Assembly: GCA_036435485.1 (NCBI GenBank)
Contig: CM071598.1
Coordinates: 141,526,148-141,590,147, forward strand
Reading direction: 5' to 3'
Length of the DNA stretch: 64,000 bases
Source of the DNA: Saposhnikovia divaricata
Taxonomy: Eukaryota > Streptophyta > Magnoliopsida > Apiales > Apiaceae
Below are positions 11,521 through 22,407 of the stretch, piece after piece. The notes under the pieces are model-generated. The model did no database searches. It saw only the letters and a program-made list of their open reading frames with translations, and had not been told where the DNA came from. A program made the position numbers and the translations under genes. Each line of letters begins with the position of its first letter. Position 1 is the first letter of the stretch.

Positions 11521-11760
11521 ATAGAAAATATTTACTTAAATATTTTCCTCCGAGGTAATCTCGATATATCAAGGAATATTGACTCCCGGTCTATTTTTGA
11601 TTAATAAGATGTATACGCCCTTCTATGAGGGTCTTACAATAACCGGCTTATAACTGATATATAACTATCTAGCTTATAAGCCAACAATAACATTCAGGGA
11701 ACAAGTATATCAATTCAACTTGAAAGTAGGCATGCATGCAATGGCATATGTATATCAGCA

Positions 11761-11763
<3 letters not shown>

Positions 11764-11791
<28 letters not shown>
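11764..11791. repeat. AT microsatellite in the 3' LTR
   Basis: About 14 AT units. The sister LTR has a longer tract (22349-22403), which accounts for most of the 22-bp length difference between the two LTRs. Confidence 0.9.
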
Positions 11792-11795
<4 letters not shown>

Positions 11796-14309
11796 TTATT
11801 CAATCACAACAACAGCCTAAAAGAAGGGAATTGAAACTTGCCTGGTAGTCGAATACGGTAAGGGGTAGTGGTAGCGGGTCCCGGTTCAGCTTGGTGATCT
11901 ATAAATAGCCAAGGCATTCGGGATTAATCACTTAACATATTAAAAGTTAAGTTATACTTAATTCGAAACACGTTCTCGAGTTATCTCGTTCTACGTCTTT
12001 TAGTGGATTACTTTTATCACTGATCCGACCCGACATTCGTTCGTTAATACGACATGTCATTGTACTTATACTTGGGACATACTTAAGTCATATGAGTTCT
12101 AAAGTCGATCGCTACGAACCAATACTATACTCCGAGTTTTATCGCCCGTTTTCTAAGTGTTTTACCGAAGTTATAAAAGAGTCGTCTTTTAGGGGTTCGT
12201 TCGCATTTAACCTCGACTCGAACATTTTTAATAAATCGAAAAATTCTCTTTTTGACATACGATTTTCTTTCACACCTTCCTTCTTACTCCTAGTATTTAT
12301 TTACCAAGATTCGTCATGATTTTACATATTTTACGAGGGTTCAATTTCAGTTACGAATTCTCGGTTACGGTTTCGAAATACTTTTAGTAAACCAGCCGTA
12401 ACTCCTAAACCGTAAGTCCGTTTCACGTGATCTTTATATCAAAACGAAGCTTAGAACATTACCTATCCTATCATGGCAGATAAGGTCTCTGGACAGTAGG
12501 GGTTCGACATGGAAAATGGCATACAAAACATGATATTGTAAAATCGGGCATTATAACGGCTATGTTTACACGCTTTTCCAAATTTTTATCATCATCAAAT
12601 CATCCTCCAACAACAACCAATTCAAGACCTAAAGTTTCTCATTTATTCTAAGTCATGATATCTCAAGAACAACTCAAATCCAACAAGTATGAAATATCAA
12701 TAACAACCAATTATGCATACATGGATCTAAGCATACTAACATCTCTCCATCACATATCCATCCAAAAAGATCCATAAACTCAAAGTAGTACTAAGGGTTC
12801 TTGAGCTTTATACCTTCCTTGGAGAGTGAATAACACTTGTTAAGCCTTGAATGATCCTTAAGTAGCCTTAGTATACTTGAATCAATCAAAAGAAAACAAG
12901 AACACAAAGTTAATACTTAAAAGTTACTATTCATCATCATCTTCTTGATTTTATATCTCAAGATTGGTATGGAATTTGAAGATGAAATTCATAGGATATC
13001 TTAATTATGAAATATAGGACTCACCTTAATTTTCTTGAGATTTAACAATGGTTGGAAGTTGGACTTTGGATCTTGAATTATGCAAGAAGTCGAATGGAAA
13101 GGAAAATGGAGAGTGGTGGTGTTTGCTTGGCTTGGTTCCTTGATCTCTTGCATTATTGTGAAAATATCTAACATAAAGTTGCTTTATTAAAGGTACTAGG
13201 TCATGGCATACATCATCTTGGTGGACAAGTGTTTAATTTGGTGTGGTAGGATGAGAAAGCATGCTAAGTACTTGGTTTGATTGCTAAGATTGCTAGTTAG
13301 CTTTGTAACTAGCTTGGTCTCTTTGATCTTATCTTGCATAAAGTGATTATGTCCCCTTCCACTAGCTCATCATACCTTTTGGTCCTCTGCTTGTTTCTGT
13401 GTCCGGTTATTACCCGTTTCGATTGATCGTTCGTAGGAATATTTCACGGATTTCTAATTAGGGTTTACCGGGAATCCTTTTCAATATTAATACTTTCATT
13501 CTCCATCTTTCATTCTAACTTTCCAATTTATATTCCTTAAATCCATTCGTTAAATACTTAAGGCTATCAGTGTCCAAGGAACTCTCGGAGAAAATAAAAG
13601 TGCGGTTTTTCAGAATTCGACAGCTTTTACATACACTTATTTTCCCCCTGGATCACTAATACGAACTCGGAAATCCGTTCCGAATGCTTCTATATAGTGT
13701 CGTCTCATATTATTATATACTCCCACCAAAACACTATTCATTCTGTATTCTTTACTTGTTCTCTCAGGGTGGTACAATTGTCCGTATTCTCTTTCGATCG
13801 TTCCTTATCCTTTTTACGGAACTACTGGATTAATCGTTACCGATCTGGATGACATGAGAATATTCTCCTGCTTGAAATTGCCATATCTTATTCCCTTAGA
13901 AGATAGATTATTCTTACCCATGTTGTTACCCTTTAGCATTCTTCAAGACATAGAAATAATAAAGTCGAACTCCATTCATTCTTTCCAAATATCAATTATT
14001 ACATTGTAGCCATAACCACTCCTCAGTGGTTTCCTACCTTCATTCTTAAATCAAATATAATAACATCCCAAAATATCAAATCCTCAAAGTTAATATCTCA
14101 ATTCTTGGATTATAATAATATTTAATCCACTGTCTGGTCAAATATTATACCGAAAAGAATTTGGAATTTCTGAATTCCGATCGTCTCTGCATTCACTTAT
14201 TTCCTCCGCGTATTACGAATATGACTTCGAAACATCCATATCACGTCCCGTACATAGGGTGGAGTGAAAAGTTTTCCAACTTACAAAATCACTATTCATC
14301 CACCAAATT

Positions 14310-14402
14310 ACCATGCACGTACAAGAAACACTATGCACGTACGGGAAATACTATGCACGTACGGGAAATACTATGCACGCATGGGAAACACTATGCACGT
14401 AC
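14310..14402. repeat. 20-bp tandem repeat, about five copies
   Basis: The unit is ACTATGCACGTACGGGAAAT, centred on the palindrome CGTACG. The first copy has AAGAAAC and the fourth has CGCATGGG in place of the consensus. The other LTR carries the same array at 24918-25010. The older related copy E has a diverged 20-bp version built on ACTATTCATCCATGAAAT (about 26211-26268). Confidence 0.85.
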
Positions 14403-14665
14403 TCATTTCCCTTCAAGGATCCATTAGCTCCTTCCTGGATGGTAGATTATTCTTATCTAGGTCCTCAACCATCGAATTACTCTATTCTGACAATATACCA
14501 ATGCATCAGGATCATTGTCCAAAGCAATATCCATTCATTACAATAATTGTTCTTTGAAACCACCATTCATTAGAGCTGGTGACCTTGTTGTCGGAATCAT
14601 TGTTCCTCATTTTATCATTACTTATTAAAAAGTTTTAATTATATCCAAAATTTGGGGTTCTTACA

Positions 14666-14680
14666 GTCTCCCCTCCTTAA
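14666..14680 (-). other. Polypurine tract of the complete chromovirus
   Basis: The minus strand reads TTAAGGAGGGGAGAC directly before the 3' LTR terminus TGTAAGAACCCC. This is the expected primer for plus-strand DNA synthesis and confirms right-to-left orientation. Confidence 0.85.
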
Positions 14681-15898
14681 AAGGATTCCGTCCCGGAATC
14701 AGGTAGGAAGCAAAGAGTTGTTTGCCTGTCGTTCACTCTTTAGCTTCCCGGTCAATTCTTAGTCGTTCTACCCTTCCTCAGCACATCTTCTAGTGCTACA
14801 ATTCAAACTTTATCCTTTTTCCATCAACGTTGCTACTTTTCGTACAACTCACTATCCGGGTTATACTCTTACTCAGTCTTATCCTTATTGATACCTGCAG
14901 TAACATTGGTATCACTATCACCCTACGATTCGGAGGTAACCTCGCTCGTACTGTGCATTTCCTGATCGCTTTAATCTTCACAATCTCGATCAATATAGAG
15001 AAGTGGAAAGATTTATGGAGAGATCACTATGATCAATTGAACATTTGTTATATTGCATAGTTAGTACAGAAGGGGGCCAGCCTTTAGTACTTGACAAGCA
15101 ATTAAACAAGTCATGGCATTCCACTTAGACTTCTATCACATAGACAGATAGTCACGTAGCAGTACCTCCCCTCCTAAAAGGGTTGTTCTTCTCAATTCGT
15201 AAAGAAGATGAATTAGAGAGAAGAAGAGAAAAGAGTTCTAAAGGATTATAGAAAGCTTTCATGATTGTAGAATATTATACTCAGAATTTACCTCTGAACT
15301 ATAGAGGTTTATCAAAGAAGAAATTAATCATAATTATATCCAATACTATTTGATCGCAATCTCACGTGTCAACATATCTTGCTGCTTTGTCCATTATTCT
15401 ATGGACAAATACTCTTGTTCAATCTTAGCGATACTCACATTCGGGAAATCCTTCAACCTTTCAGGTTAAATCTTAGATTTCTCACTTGACATCATTATTA
15501 CTAACATCCCATATCATGTTACTAGCTTTTTCATACTATAATATTGACACTATCAGGTTGTCATCCTGAGAATTCATTAGAAAACCCATTCATAACATTC
15601 CTTGCTTCTCATTCCATAGTTGCTTTCCCAGCCTTTTCTTTATCAATCACATCCTTCTTATTATCTGATTCTTACTCATTTCTATTATTTACTTTCACCT
15701 TCACCTCTTTATTGAGACACCTTTTTGCACTTGGTACCTCTTTATCGGTATTCCGTCACATTTATTCTATAATCATCACGTTATTCCAATTTAAACTTTC
15801 CGAAATGAATCTGGCCCGATCCCTTTAACTTAGAGTCATATAATCTACTTCTACCAACCTTGTTTCTCATCATTTGTTCTTTTCCATCCGTGGTTTTT

Positions 15899-16105
15899 CA
15901 CAGGTTGTCTTTCGTACGTCAGACCAGGTCGTATATCTACATGCTCGTACTCCTATCATCTGTTGACATCTGCATTTTACTGGCGTAGCCTGGCCACATG
16001 AAAACCCGTTATGACCGTGCTATAAGTTTTGGGGGTAAGGCTGGCTCGAATACCGCCGTCCGAACACTTTAACCTCTCAGGTGGCCCAATAAGTCTCGGG
16101 CTCAA
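15899..16105 (-). pseudogene. Gypsy integrase C-terminus and chromodomain linker remnant
   Basis: The minus strand reads GRLSPRLIGPPERLK then TGFHVARLRQ, matching the conserved chromovirus block GKLSPRFIGPFEIL ... HNVFHVSQLRKY. After a stop, LTYERQPVKN matches the DLTYEERPVKILD segment that precedes the chromodomain in Tekay/Del-type elements. The middle of the domain is diverged. In the family this end of integrase, with the chromodomain, steers insertion to heterochromatin. This copy cannot be functional. Confidence 0.75.
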
Positions 16106-16172
16106 CCGCCCTGCCCTCCAAGTCTCATTAATTCTTTCCATGGGAATATCTTTAACATCATGAATCATCAAC

Positions 16173-16300
16173 CTCATCTTCTCTATCTTGTTTGCGCAGA
16201 AGTACACTAACATAAACTTGTTTGTCATTCATCAACATGCCATTTAGTTAATCAATGGCAGCACTTTCTTTATCTTTACTTTGTCATCTACTTTCTTAGA
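16173..16300 (-). pseudogene. Captured poly(A)-binding protein (PABP) fragment
   Basis: On the minus strand the frame reads LNGMLMNDKQVYV followed by LLRKQDRE. This is close to the plant PABP segment LNGMLLNDKQVYVG-FLRKQ-RE at the end of the second RNA-recognition motif and the linker after it. Upstream, DKESAAID fits the preceding RRM helix, with one K-to-stop change (TAA at 16248-16250). Gypsy pol has no such motif. It lies between the RNase H remnant and the integrase C-terminus, in a frame different from the latter, so it looks like host mRNA sequence captured inside a retrotransposon. I am confident in the match and less so in its outer limits. Confidence 0.75.
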
Positions 16301-16769
16301 AGAATCACCATTGCTTGTTGTTTACGTAGTGCATTAATAGCTAACCCTACGGGTTTCAAATCCCTTAGGGAGACAAAGTAATCACTATTCCTTATCCATA
16401 AGGAACACTTCCTGAACTTGATGTAGATATAACATGAAGTAGATAGAATTGCGGAAGAGTTTCAAGAATCGCAGCTAGGTCCGGTTGATGAAACTATCAC
16501 TTATGCATCTTCCATAAAAGACTGGAAACTTAACGGTTTACTTCATCAATTTTGTATCATGGTCCTGGTTTGCCTCAAAACGGGACCTTCTAAGGTACGT
16601 AATATGCTTAAGACTCCATCAGGAATCGAATCTTTACTTAAACTATTATTACCTTCGATTCTTGCACAATCATCAAAAGGAATGTAACTTCCTCCACTCC
16701 AATATGACCTTCAAGGTCTTTCCAAATATCATTTTGTTTCTTCGGTATGAACATTTATAATTATTCCTT

Positions 16770-17290
16770 TATACTTAGACTGTCGGCCACCTCATTGGCC
16801 TTTCCTGATAATAATAATTTCTGGTAACCCTTGTTCTCTGGATATATTCCAATTCAAACATTTCTACCTCATTCCCATCATTGATGGGTGAAAGCATTCT
16901 CCCTTAAGCTCTGCTGATGGAGAAAAAAATATATTTATCAGTCTTTCTCCATAAGTCATTGCTTCCACCTACCCGTGGGAACTTTATCACGTTTATTCCC
17001 AATCCTACTTAGGATACTTCTCTTCTTAGTTCTTTCCTTATCTTAGGATAATCACAACCTTTATAGGTTCAATCCATACTTCCTCAGGGCTTCATACATG
17101 CCTCATCTGGCATTATTGTTACTATGTCATACATTCCTTACCAAACTTCCATTTTGAAGTTCGGAATATTACCTTTTTCCTTATAAGGTTTCATAGGTCA
17201 TCCTCATCCTTCCTCCTGTATTTTCTGGGTACAGGGTATATCAAAATGTCATTGATCAATACTCCAATAATTCTATCTATGTTCTTTCCA
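16770..17290 (-). pseudogene. Gypsy reverse transcriptase / RNase H remnants
   Basis: Two anchors are visible on the minus strand. Near 17236-17285, IDRIIGVLINDILIYP corresponds to the RT active-site block LDKFVIVFIDDILIYS, with Asn replacing the first catalytic Asp. Near 16770-16808, SGKANEVADSLS corresponds to the RNase H terminal motif GKANVVADALSRK. Stops and shifts lie between them. The order and spacing suit a gypsy pol, but the enzyme is dead. Confidence 0.75.
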
Positions 17291-20099
17291 GAACTCTTTT
17301 TAATAATCCTTACCGGTCATTGTTGCCTTAGCAAGTCCAACTCATATCATCTGAAGTCATAATGTCGTTATTAGGGTTAATGCCACCCCTTATGCATTCC
17401 CCAGGGTTTGTCTTAATTTATGGATATCCTATCCCTAATTCAACTGCCAAGGAATTCTTGCATCTTATAATTGGTAATCAGATCATGTATCCTTAATAAA
17501 GGTCTCTTTTCAATCATTCTCATTTGATAATCGATCGATGGCTTAATGCCACCCTCTTCTTTCAGATAGTTGTCAGCCTATTTGGCCTTCCAAAAAGGCA
17601 ACGTATGCCTATCTCCTCTCTTACAGAACTTGGTAATGGCAGCAAGGATGTTTTGGAAGATATTGGTCGAGTTCAACGTGAATCTCTTATTACTTATCGT
17701 TCTTCTCAAATGTACTTGCCTTAGACAAAATTTCTACAGCATACTGATCCATCTCTGACCATTTCTATACTCTCTTCATAAACCTTCGTTGGTTACTTCC
17801 CTTAGTCGTAATATGTTCATGGTATTCATGATACCCTAACATCATGCATCTCAAGTCACTATACTTCCATTTTACTCGTAATCTTGGACAACAAAATACA
17901 CCTGAGTCACTTTAGTACGGGTTACCCCATCCCAAAAAGGTCTAGTAAATTCCCTATCAAAACATGGGTTGCAAAGGGTTTAGTAGAAGACTCTTACGAT
18001 CTCATTAATATTTCCTTTATATCAGAAGCCCTTGCAGTCGGTGCTTTCTTAGAAGCAACCCTGCTTTGTCCTTTCATTGCTGGTCTAGTCACTCGATAAT
18101 CCTTTGTGACTTGGCCTCAACTGGCCACACTAAAATAAAAAAAATATATGATTTTAGGGGTTGGCTAATAGCATTACTTTTCTAGCAATTGCCGGCATAG
18201 TGCCTTCTTCTTTGATACCTTTCTACCTTTCCAAAACTTTACTCCATATAAGTCTTAATCGACTACTCGGCACCGTCTCCGGTCACCTTTCCTCCACTTT
18301 TATCTTTTCAACTATTCTTATCAATTCCGCGTGCCACGCAAGCTTACCATTCCTGGCATAACAGCCTTTTCACTTAAGTCAATCCCGGAGTTTCTCCGTC
18401 CGGCTAGATTCTTACTTACATTTCCTGTTCTCGTCCAATCTCACTTCATCATTTTATCACTACCGTCGATTGTAATGCTCAGGGTCCGTTTACTAACCCA
18501 TTTTACAGCATCCTTACCCAAATCACAGGGTTTGCTCCAGTTTCTACTCTCTTCCATGACATTATCTGATAATCAGAAAGACAAGGTTTGCCAAAATTCA
18601 CCGGATTCCTTTCCAGACTCAGGGAAATTTTGATCAATCTACCCACCTACTGGTAACATTAAGGAGACCAGTTTCGAAACCTGAAGAATAGTTCTATGAA
18701 CCTCCAAGCAGGTGGAATCATAAGCAGTCATAGTTAACGAAATAATCATCAGATTGGAAGTTTACCCACTGGAGAGGAATCAATTATATCCATCCCTTAG
18801 AAGGGAATCAATAGTTTCAAACTGAAACCTGTCACAACGTCCTGATATTCAATACTACCAAATGTCGGTCTACCTAACCCTTTATGCGAAGCATCGTTGG
18901 AAGCACAAAGTCTCCTTTTTCCATTAAGCAATGCCAGCTCTTGGTCATTACCAATTTCACCTTTTAGCTCCAGGAAGATTTTCTAACATTTTTCTCTTTA
19001 ACTACTGATCGTATTACTTGATCTATTATAATTCCGCATCAGAATAAACTTAAGGTACTACTATAATCCATTCAAAGAGAAGAAGGAATTTAATATTCCT
19101 CTAAATCACATGCATCTAACGTTTCTGGTTCATCATTTAACTGAGTTGAATTAACTCTATACTCAGTCTCTGGCAGTAGTCTCATTACGAGTTCATCTTG
19201 ACTCACTGGTCTTATCTTCCGGTAAGTTCTGAGATCATTGCCTTGATTACTACTTCCTTATATAATTTTACCCAATCATGCTGTCACTTCCCAATGTCTT
19301 TACTTTCTAAATGATTCATTCATAAAATGAACATTTTCCTTAATAAAACCACCTTATTAACCTCAATTTGGTTCCATAATTTACAACCTACGACACCTGC
19401 CTTCTCATGGCGAATTATTACTAACCATATTCATACTAATTCATTTATCAAATGATATGGCACTTACTGCCTCCTTCTCAACTATTCCTAGGGACTCTAC
19501 TCCTCGCCCTAAATCGATGTCTTTGATAATCATACATCCCTCTAGCTCTTTCTTTGTTAAGATGAAAATCTCTAAGGATTCTCATCTTCTTCCGTATAAG
19601 ATCTCAAGTAATTCTTCCAATCCTTCTTTCTTGCTGGTACTACATCTGGTAGTCCAGCTATGAATTCAACATGCATCTTCAGATCTCTTAATAATATCTT
19701 GGTTCTTTATACTCACTTTTCTGAGCACCATATCTTAATCATCACAGTCATTCTGGCTGCGACCCTCATTACCCATGGGTAAGCTCCTTATCCTAACAGG
19801 ACTGTCCTTATCTTCTGGAACCTCTTCTGGGTCTCCAGTAGGGTACTCTATCGATTTATCCGCTGATCTTCAGCATATAAAGCATCATCGCGCTGTTGCT
19901 CGTATGCCTCAAGGTCAGTCGCCTTACTCGTCGATACGATATCGAGCTAAGTTACTATCATTATACTTAAGAGTTTCCCTAAGGGTTTTATATGTCATCA
20001 CTACATTATGTAGTCCGACTATGAACTTGGCAAGAGTTCTTATTATCTTAGTGAATTTATTGTTTTAACGTCGCCTCATCTCTGGGGTTTATAACGTAC

Positions 20100-20111
20100 G
20101 CTCTGATACCA
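20100..20111 (-). other. Primer binding site of the complete chromovirus
   Basis: The minus strand reads TGGTATCAGAGC, the plant initiator-Met tRNA primer site, four bases inside the 5' LTR end. It argues against an Ogre-type assignment despite the long LTR and agrees with a chromovirus. Confidence 0.92.
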
Positions 20112-20115
20112 CTTC

Positions 20116-22346
20116 TGTAACACCCCCAGATCCGGGGTCCGGGATCCGGTGGTTACGGTTTCCAATTCTGTCCACAATAATTGAACTTTCCTTAACATAA
20201 AATAAATTACGTCTCTATAACCCAACACAACAATATAAAACACACCCGTTATAGTCCCAGAGATGAAATCAGAGTAACAATCAAATTTTTATTAATCACA
20301 TTATGAGTTCTTACAATCCAAAAGAATTTCAATATAAATACATACTCTTTGCCATCCATTTACATAAGTCATACTAGACCATATTCTTGGTACTGAAAGA
20401 ATAAATATACCCTACCAATAGCTTCTTCTTCAGCTCTGGTAGTCTCATCGTCCTCGCCCGCGTCGAGTGCGCCTTGTGCGAGTCATCTGGTCTAGTTGTT
20501 GTTGTGATATAATAATAAAGCAAGGGTGAGCAATAGCCCACCAACAATAATATATAACTGAACGATAATGTATAACAGTTCAAAAGTATCTTTCAAACCA
20601 TATGCCATGCATTTACGGAAATGATGCCAGTATAATATGAACGATGAAGTTACAAGGTAACTTAAAGTATTTGTTTGTAGAAATATCTGCTACATCAAAA
20701 GTAAGCGAGATATTCTCATTGTTATTAAGAAGAGGAACTTGCATGAAAAGGTTGCAATTCCAGTTATGAACACTTTTCCAGCTCTGCCAACAGTAATCAT
20801 GTTGCAGGAAATAAATAAGTTTGGATGATGAACCAATGATGGAGTATTCACCGCGCCCGCTGTTCCAATCTTGATGATCAGTCGAGATCGTACAGCTCAA
20901 TTTAGATTTACTACCGGTAGAAGGAAGAACTGACGGCTTTACTTGTATACCGCCTTACTAGCTCTCCCCGGCCAACGGTTGGGCCAAAGGGGATGGACCG
21001 GCGCTACTCGGCCTCTTACACGACTCCTAGTTCAAATAGAATTCATGATTCTAAATGTAACGTTCGTCCCCCTTTCCCCAAGTATAATACTTGTTGATAA
21101 GACTCCACAAAGTAGTCGTATCTAGTTGGAAAGGAAAATTTATCAATAACTCCCAAGCTATTACTTGGTAACGGATATCAACTTGTTCCAGTAATCTTAC
21201 CCCTCGAAAGATGAGAAGGTAAGCAACGACTTAATAAGTCAACAGCACCCGAGTTGCGGGTGAAGGGAATACTTTATGACCGGGAAGTCGACAAGATAAA
21301 TAACATTTTCCAAGTAAGGTTCCCTTATTATTAAGGAGATAGACTCAAAGAAGAATGATGTCTGAGAACCTTTCTTGATATGAGATTAATAATAATATGA
21401 CTCCGAGATATTTTCTGTAATAATCGAAGAAGATAACCCTTATCGAGATTATTCTAAGTATGGAATAAATATTCAGAGAATATTTATTGAGTTAAAATAT
21501 TTAAAGAATATTTGGGAATATGAAAGAATATCTTTAATCAGAGTATTTCTCAAAATAATCCCTGAAGAAATATCAGGAGAATATTTATTGAATAAATAAA
21601 TATTTAAATGAATACTCAAAACAATATTCATTAATTAATAAGACCTGAAAAGAATATTTAAGGTAATATTCATAATTAATTAGGAATTTAAATGAATATT
21701 CAAAAGTAATATTTATTCAATGAATAATATCCTAAACGAATATCAAGTAATATTCATTTAGTAATCCAAGCCTTAAGGAATATTCGAGATAATATTCGAT
21801 AATTAAATCAAGCTTCAGATGAATATTAAAATAATATTCATCAAGTATTCAATATCTTAAATGAATATTCAAAAGTAATATTTATTTAATAAAATAATAT
21901 TCTAAAAGAATATCCAAATAATATTCATTTAGTAGTCTCATCTTTAGAAGAATATTCGAAATAATAATCGATAATCAATTCGACTCTGAATGAATATTGA
22001 GAAATATTATTCGTTGAATAGTTACGTTCAAATAATTATTTGAAGTAAGGATCGTTAAAATAATTAGTCTCGAACGAATATTCAAATAATATTCGTCGCC
22101 CAAATAATAGAAAATATTTACTTAAATATTTTCCTCCGAGGTAATCTCGATATATCAAGGAATATTGACTCCCGGTCTATTTTTGATTAATAAGATGTAT
22201 ACGCCCTTCTATGAGGGTCTTACAATAACCGGCTTATAACTGATATATAACTATCTAGCTTATAAGCCAACAATAACATTCAGGGAACAAGTATATCAAT
22301 TCAACTTGAAAGTAGGCATGCATGCAATGGCATATGTATATCAGCA

Positions 22347-22407
<61 letters not shown>

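Larger units (their letters stand above)
9530..14665 (-). repeat. 3' LTR of the complete chromovirus (5,136 bp)
   Basis: On the + strand it runs from TGTAACACCCCCAG to GGGGTTCTTACA and matches 20116-25273 almost throughout. Landmarks are an Arg-rich mini reading frame on the minus strand (ATG at 9900), a TTAATAAAAATTTG polyadenylation-like site near 9698-9711 on the minus strand, an AT-rich palindrome array (10850-11520), an AT microsatellite (11764-11791) and a 20-bp tandem repeat (14310-14402). It encodes no protein of size. An LTR of 5 kb is unusually long; chromoviruses of the Tekay/Del type are the nearest known class with multi-kb LTRs. Confidence 0.92.
14681..20099 (-). pseudogene. Decayed chromovirus gag-pol interior
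   Basis: No minus-strand reading frame longer than about 83 codons survives in 5.4 kb, yet scraps in the right order can be read. They are RT at 17236-17290, the RNase H end at 16770-16808, the integrase C-terminus at 15977-16105 and a chromodomain-linker-like piece at 15899-15940. The part expected to hold gag and protease (about 17300-20000) shows no motif I can recognise. Frames on the + strand in this stretch are shadows without family character. The decay predates the insertion, because the LTRs are nearly identical. Confidence 0.75.

Noticed and set aside
14310..14402. Regular repeats considered as a CRISPR-like array
   Set aside because: Adjacent 20-bp units without unique spacers, inside a plant LTR.
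14161..14557. Three overlapping + strand frames rich in CTYGKYYART-type repeats, also at 24769-25154
   Set aside because: They are translations of the 20-bp tandem DNA repeat inside a non-coding LTR; all frames look repetitive because the DNA is.
17524..18633. Several + strand frames of 60-100 codons in the chromovirus interior
   Set aside because: The element reads on the minus strand, where RT, RNase H and integrase remnants are found; these frames show no family motif.
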